Shown piece by piece: positions 6,463-7,802 of a stretch of 7,802 bases of DNA. The DNA comes from Rhodospirillales bacterium (GTDB lineage Bacteria; Pseudomonadota; Alphaproteobacteria; Micavibrionales; UBA2020), in contig JAHFPI010000087.1 of NCBI GenBank assembly GCA_023266795.1, forward strand, positions 1 through 7,802, in the 5' to 3' direction. The position numbers were made by a program, and so were the translations under genes. How positions within the stretch are numbered: position 1 is the stretch's first letter; every line of letters begins with the position of its first letter. Below the pieces are notes generated by a model. That model made no database searches, had not been told where the DNA came from, and saw nothing but the letters and a program-made list of their open reading frames with translations.

Positions 6463-6984
6463 TCAACGGACGCAACGCACAGACGAAACATTGAGCCGAT
6501 GGTGGCGGTCCTGCTGGCCGTCTCTAAAGCGCTGACCCAACGCAAGTCCTTCACTGACGGACATGGACGACCAGTGCCACCCAACGGGATAGTAACCCGT
6601 TAAGTTAAATGTTCCTTTCAGTGCGCCTTTTTCACGGTTCTCGAAGAGGACATTCAGCTCCGCCTCTGTCGGTAGCCGGAAGTCCTGCTTGTCGCCGACC
6701 TTAAGGTCTTTGGCGTATTCCGCCGCTTCGTTGAAATTCATGCTCAGCGGGGCGTCTGCGGGTGCTGCATACATACGCTGGTTCGTATCCGGCGATACAC
6801 CAGCATAAATCGTACCGTCCGGCATGACGTCTCCCACCTTGGGATTGGCTATCGCTTCAGCCTCAGCTTTGGCGGCTTCTGCTTCCCGTGCAGAGCGCCA
6901 TGCATCAAGATTCGGCTTCGGACGCGTCATGAATGCAACCGCGCTCTTCTGGGCTTCTGTGAGTTGTTTGTCCGGTTCCGGCAT
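6463..6984 (-). CDS. DUF1566 (Lcl C-terminal) array protein, copy 3, with hypervariable block
   Basis: A 173-aa member with the short linker (REAEAAKAEAEAIANPK). N-terminal motif LTEAQKSAVAFMTR at 8-21 and NLDAWRSAREAE at 25-36; core VGDVMPDGTIYAGVS (50-64), DAPLSMNFNEAAEYA (77-91) and DFRLPTEAELNVLFENREKG (101-120); variable block 131-166 around WHWSS (136-140); tail SSVRCVR. It differs from copy 2 in the core mostly at silent positions, so the core is held by selection. A GTG at 7014 would extend it by ten residues back into the previous gene; the ATG at 6984-6982 follows the ribosome binding site and is chosen. No signal peptide. Ligand and cellular role unknown. Confidence 0.87.
   Translation of the reverse strand: MPEPDKQLTEAQKSAVAFMTRPKPNLDAWRSAREAEAAKAEAEAIANPKVGDVMPDGTIYAGVSPDTNQRMYAAPADAPLSMNFNEAAEYAKDLKVGDKQDFRLPTEAELNVLFENREKGALKGTFNLTGYYPVGWHWSSMSVSEGLALGQRFRDGQQDRHHRLNVSSVRCVR
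6487..6594 (-). other. Hypervariable block of copy 3 (candidate DGR variable region)
   Basis: These 36 codons are flanked by LTG and SSVRCVR. Codons at 6493-6507 read CGC CAC CAT CGG CTC, again with third bases C, C, T, G, C. Upstream of the block (plus-strand 6599-6642) the sequence is identical to copy 2 over 44 nt, whereas the block itself differs at most codons. Confidence 0.5.
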
Positions 6985-7001
6985 GATCTTTTCTTTCCTA
7001 C
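6985..7001 (-). promoter_or_regulatory. 17-nt junction with ribosome binding site, copy 2 to copy 3
   Basis: Reads GTAGGAAAGAAAAGATC on the coding strand; AGGAAAG lies 8 nt before the ATG at 6984. Confidence 0.75.
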
Positions 7002-7559
7002 TCAACGGACACACCGTACAGACGAGCCACCGTACCGAATGTTGTGGTCCTGTCTACCGTTGCTAAAGTTCTGACCCCACGCAAGGTCACCAATAATGTT
7101 GGGCGTGGACGACCAATACCAACCGTCTGGATTGGAACCAGTTAAGTTAAATGTTCCTTTCAGTGCGCCTTTTTCACGGTTCTCAAAGAGGACATTCAGT
7201 TCCGCCTTCGTCGGTACGCGGAAATCTTGCTTGTCACCGACTTTAAGGACTTTGGTGTATTCTGCCGCTGCGTTAAAATTCATGCTCAGTGGCGCGTCAT
7301 AGGGCGCTGCATACATACGCTGGTTTGTGTCCGGAGAAATACCCGCATAAATCGTACCGTCCGGCATTCTATCGCCGACCTTGGTATTGGCTATCGCTTC
7401 GGCCTCGGCTTTGGCGGCAGCGGCTGCTTTTTCTTCTGCCGCGCGTTTCTCTTCTGTTTCCCGTGCCGCGCGCCACGCATCAAGATTAGGCTTCGGGCGC
7501 GTCATGAATGCAACGGCGCTCTTCTGGGCTTCTGTGAGTTGTTTGTCCGGTTCCTGCAT
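7002..7559 (-). CDS. DUF1566 (Lcl C-terminal) array protein, copy 2, with hypervariable block
   Basis: A 185-aa member with the long linker (TEEKRAAEEKAAAAAKAEAE, residues 35-54). N-terminal motif LTEAQKSAVAFMTR at 8-21 and NLDAWRAARETE at 25-36; core VGDRMPDGTIYAGIS (61-75) and DFRVPTKAELNVLFENREKG (112-131); variable block 142-178 with fixed WYWSS (147-151); tail SSVRCVR. The variable block is one codon longer than in copies 3 and 4. The ATG at 7559-7557 is preferred to a TTG at 7580, which lies across the preceding stop. No signal peptide or membrane segment. As in its siblings the DUF1566 fold suggests ligand binding; what is bound is not known. Confidence 0.87.
   Translation of the reverse strand: MQEPDKQLTEAQKSAVAFMTRPKPNLDAWRAARETEEKRAAEEKAAAAAKAEAEAIANTKVGDRMPDGTIYAGISPDTNQRMYAAPYDAPLSMNFNAAAEYTKVLKVGDKQDFRVPTKAELNVLFENREKGALKGTFNLTGSNPDGWYWSSTPNIIGDLAWGQNFSNGRQDHNIRYGGSSVRCVR
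7026..7136 (-). other. Hypervariable block of copy 2 (candidate DGR variable region)
   Basis: These 37 codons lie between LTG and SSVRCVR. Codons at 7032-7046 read CAC AAC ATT CGG TAC, matching the third-base pattern C, C, T, G, C of copies 3 and 4 while four of five amino acids differ among the three copies at every compared position. Confidence 0.5.
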
Positions 7560-7576
7560 GATCTTTTCTTCCCTGC
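7560..7576 (-). promoter_or_regulatory. 17-nt junction with ribosome binding site, copy 1 to copy 2
   Basis: Reads GCAGGGAAGAAAAGATC on the coding strand, differing from the other three junctions at only a few bases; sets the copy 2 start at 7559. Confidence 0.75.
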
Positions 7577-7802
7577 TCAACGGACGCAGCGGACGAACAC
7601 CGTACTTCTATCGTTCCGATCGCCGCTATACTCTCCTGCCGCGTACGCCGGTCCACTGTACGGCCCACTGTCTCTAAAGAGATACACAAACAGATTGTAA
7701 TTTTCGTCGGGCGTAGCCGACCAATAGTAGGTACCAAGAGAAGATGAATCGGCGAAGTTAAATGTTCCTTTCAAGGCTCCTTTTTCACGGTTCTGGAAGA
7801 GG
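7577..7802 (-). CDS. DUF1566 (Lcl C-terminal) array protein, copy 1, 5' end missing
   Basis: The last 74 codons of another array member; its start lies beyond the right edge. It opens with LFQNREKGALKGTFNF, matching LFENREKGALKGTFNL of copies 2 and 3, then a variable block (7601-7753) longer than in other copies and rich in Ser, Tyr, Gly and Asp, with YYWSATP in the place of WYWSSTP, LFRD in the place of RFRD, and the tail VFVRCVR. It shows that the array goes on past the window. It is the most upstream copy seen, so the operon promoter is also outside. Confidence 0.82.
   Translation of the reverse strand, partial: LFQNREKGALKGTFNFADSSSLGTYYWSATPDENYNLFVYLFRDSGPYSGPAYAAGEYSGDRNDRSTVFVRCVR

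Larger units (their letters stand above)
4678..7802 (-). repeat. Tandem array of six DUF1566 paralogs
   Basis: Six head-to-tail copies with start-to-start steps of 575, 539, 572 and 644 nt. The unit of duplication seems to be gene plus 17-nt linker, as the end of one gene, the linker and the start of the next are conserved together (TGTCCGTTGAG region, then AAGAAAAGATCATG). Copies 2, 3 and 4 are closest; copies 5 and 6 at the downstream end are the most diverged. Transcription as one operon from outside the window is likely. Confidence 0.88.

Noticed and set aside
6985..7014. Upstream GTG/TTG starts that would overlap each array gene with its predecessor by 13 nt
   Set aside because: The extra ten residues are just the translated tail and ribosome binding site of the junction; the ATG after the AGGAAAG site is the natural start in each copy.
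7381..7677. Plus-strand frames opposite the array with Ala/Ser-rich, signal-peptide-like starts (also near 5662, 6267 and 6824)
   Set aside because: They recur in every copy because they are antisense to the conserved AEAEAIA linker; they are products of the repeat, not genes.
4678..7802. CRISPR-like or simple tandem repeat
   Set aside because: The repeat unit is a whole protein-coding gene of ~540-640 nt with open frames, not short direct repeats with spacers.
4678..7802. DGR template repeat or reverse transcriptase within the window
   Set aside because: No non-coding AAC/AAT-rich copy of the variable block and no frame with reverse-transcriptase motifs was found; if present they are outside.

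Overview
The window looks like a chromosomal segment of an alphaproteobacterium. The guess rests on a TldD of the alphaproteobacterial type, a catabolic biotin-dependent carboxylase of the methylcrotonyl-CoA type, and a GC-rich backbone (one 60-nt sample inside tldD is about 62% GC). The genus cannot be named from the sequence.

Layout, left to right. (1) 1-1448, minus strand: the first ~482 codons of a carboxyltransferase beta subunit of methylcrotonyl-CoA carboxylase (leucine/isovalerate breakdown); its 3' end lies off the left edge. (2) 1449-2656: two small minus-strand genes, a 176-aa protein with an N-terminal helical 'GW' module and a C-terminal region like that of DUF5671-type proteins, and a 150-aa ankyrin-repeat protein. 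The 176-aa gene is markedly AT-rich (two 60-nt samples near 35% GC) and looks like a later arrival. (3) 2657-2827: a divergent intergenic region. (4) 2828-4677, plus strand: tldD, a zinc metallopeptidase, overlapping by ATGA with a MAPEG-family membrane protein. (5) 4678-7802, minus strand: a head-to-tail array of six paralogous genes encoding ~170-210 aa proteins with a DUF1566 (Lcl C-terminal, C-type-lectin-like) domain. The sixth copy runs off the right edge, so the array is larger than what is seen. The array and the tldD-MAPEG pair converge with no base between their stop codons.

The DUF1566 array is the most interesting part. Copies share a conserved N-terminal motif (TEAQKxAxAFxTR, then DAWRxAREAE), an Ala/Glu-rich helical linker of changing length, a conserved lectin-like core and a conserved RCVR tail. 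Four consecutive copies are joined by near-identical 17-nt linkers carrying the ribosome binding site. Just before the tail is a ~36-residue block in which copies 2, 3 and 4 (counted from the right) differ at most exposed positions, while the flanks stay the same. In that block many variable codons keep the same pyrimidine third base while positions 1 and 2 change, the pattern left by adenine-directed mutagenesis of AAY codons in a diversity-generating retroelement (DGR). DUF1566/lectin-fold proteins are among the known DGR target types. No reverse transcriptase or template repeat is in the window, so the DGR link is an inference; ordinary duplication plus diversifying selection or gene conversion remains possible.

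No tRNA, rRNA, CRISPR array, insertion sequence or convincing intrinsic terminator was seen.
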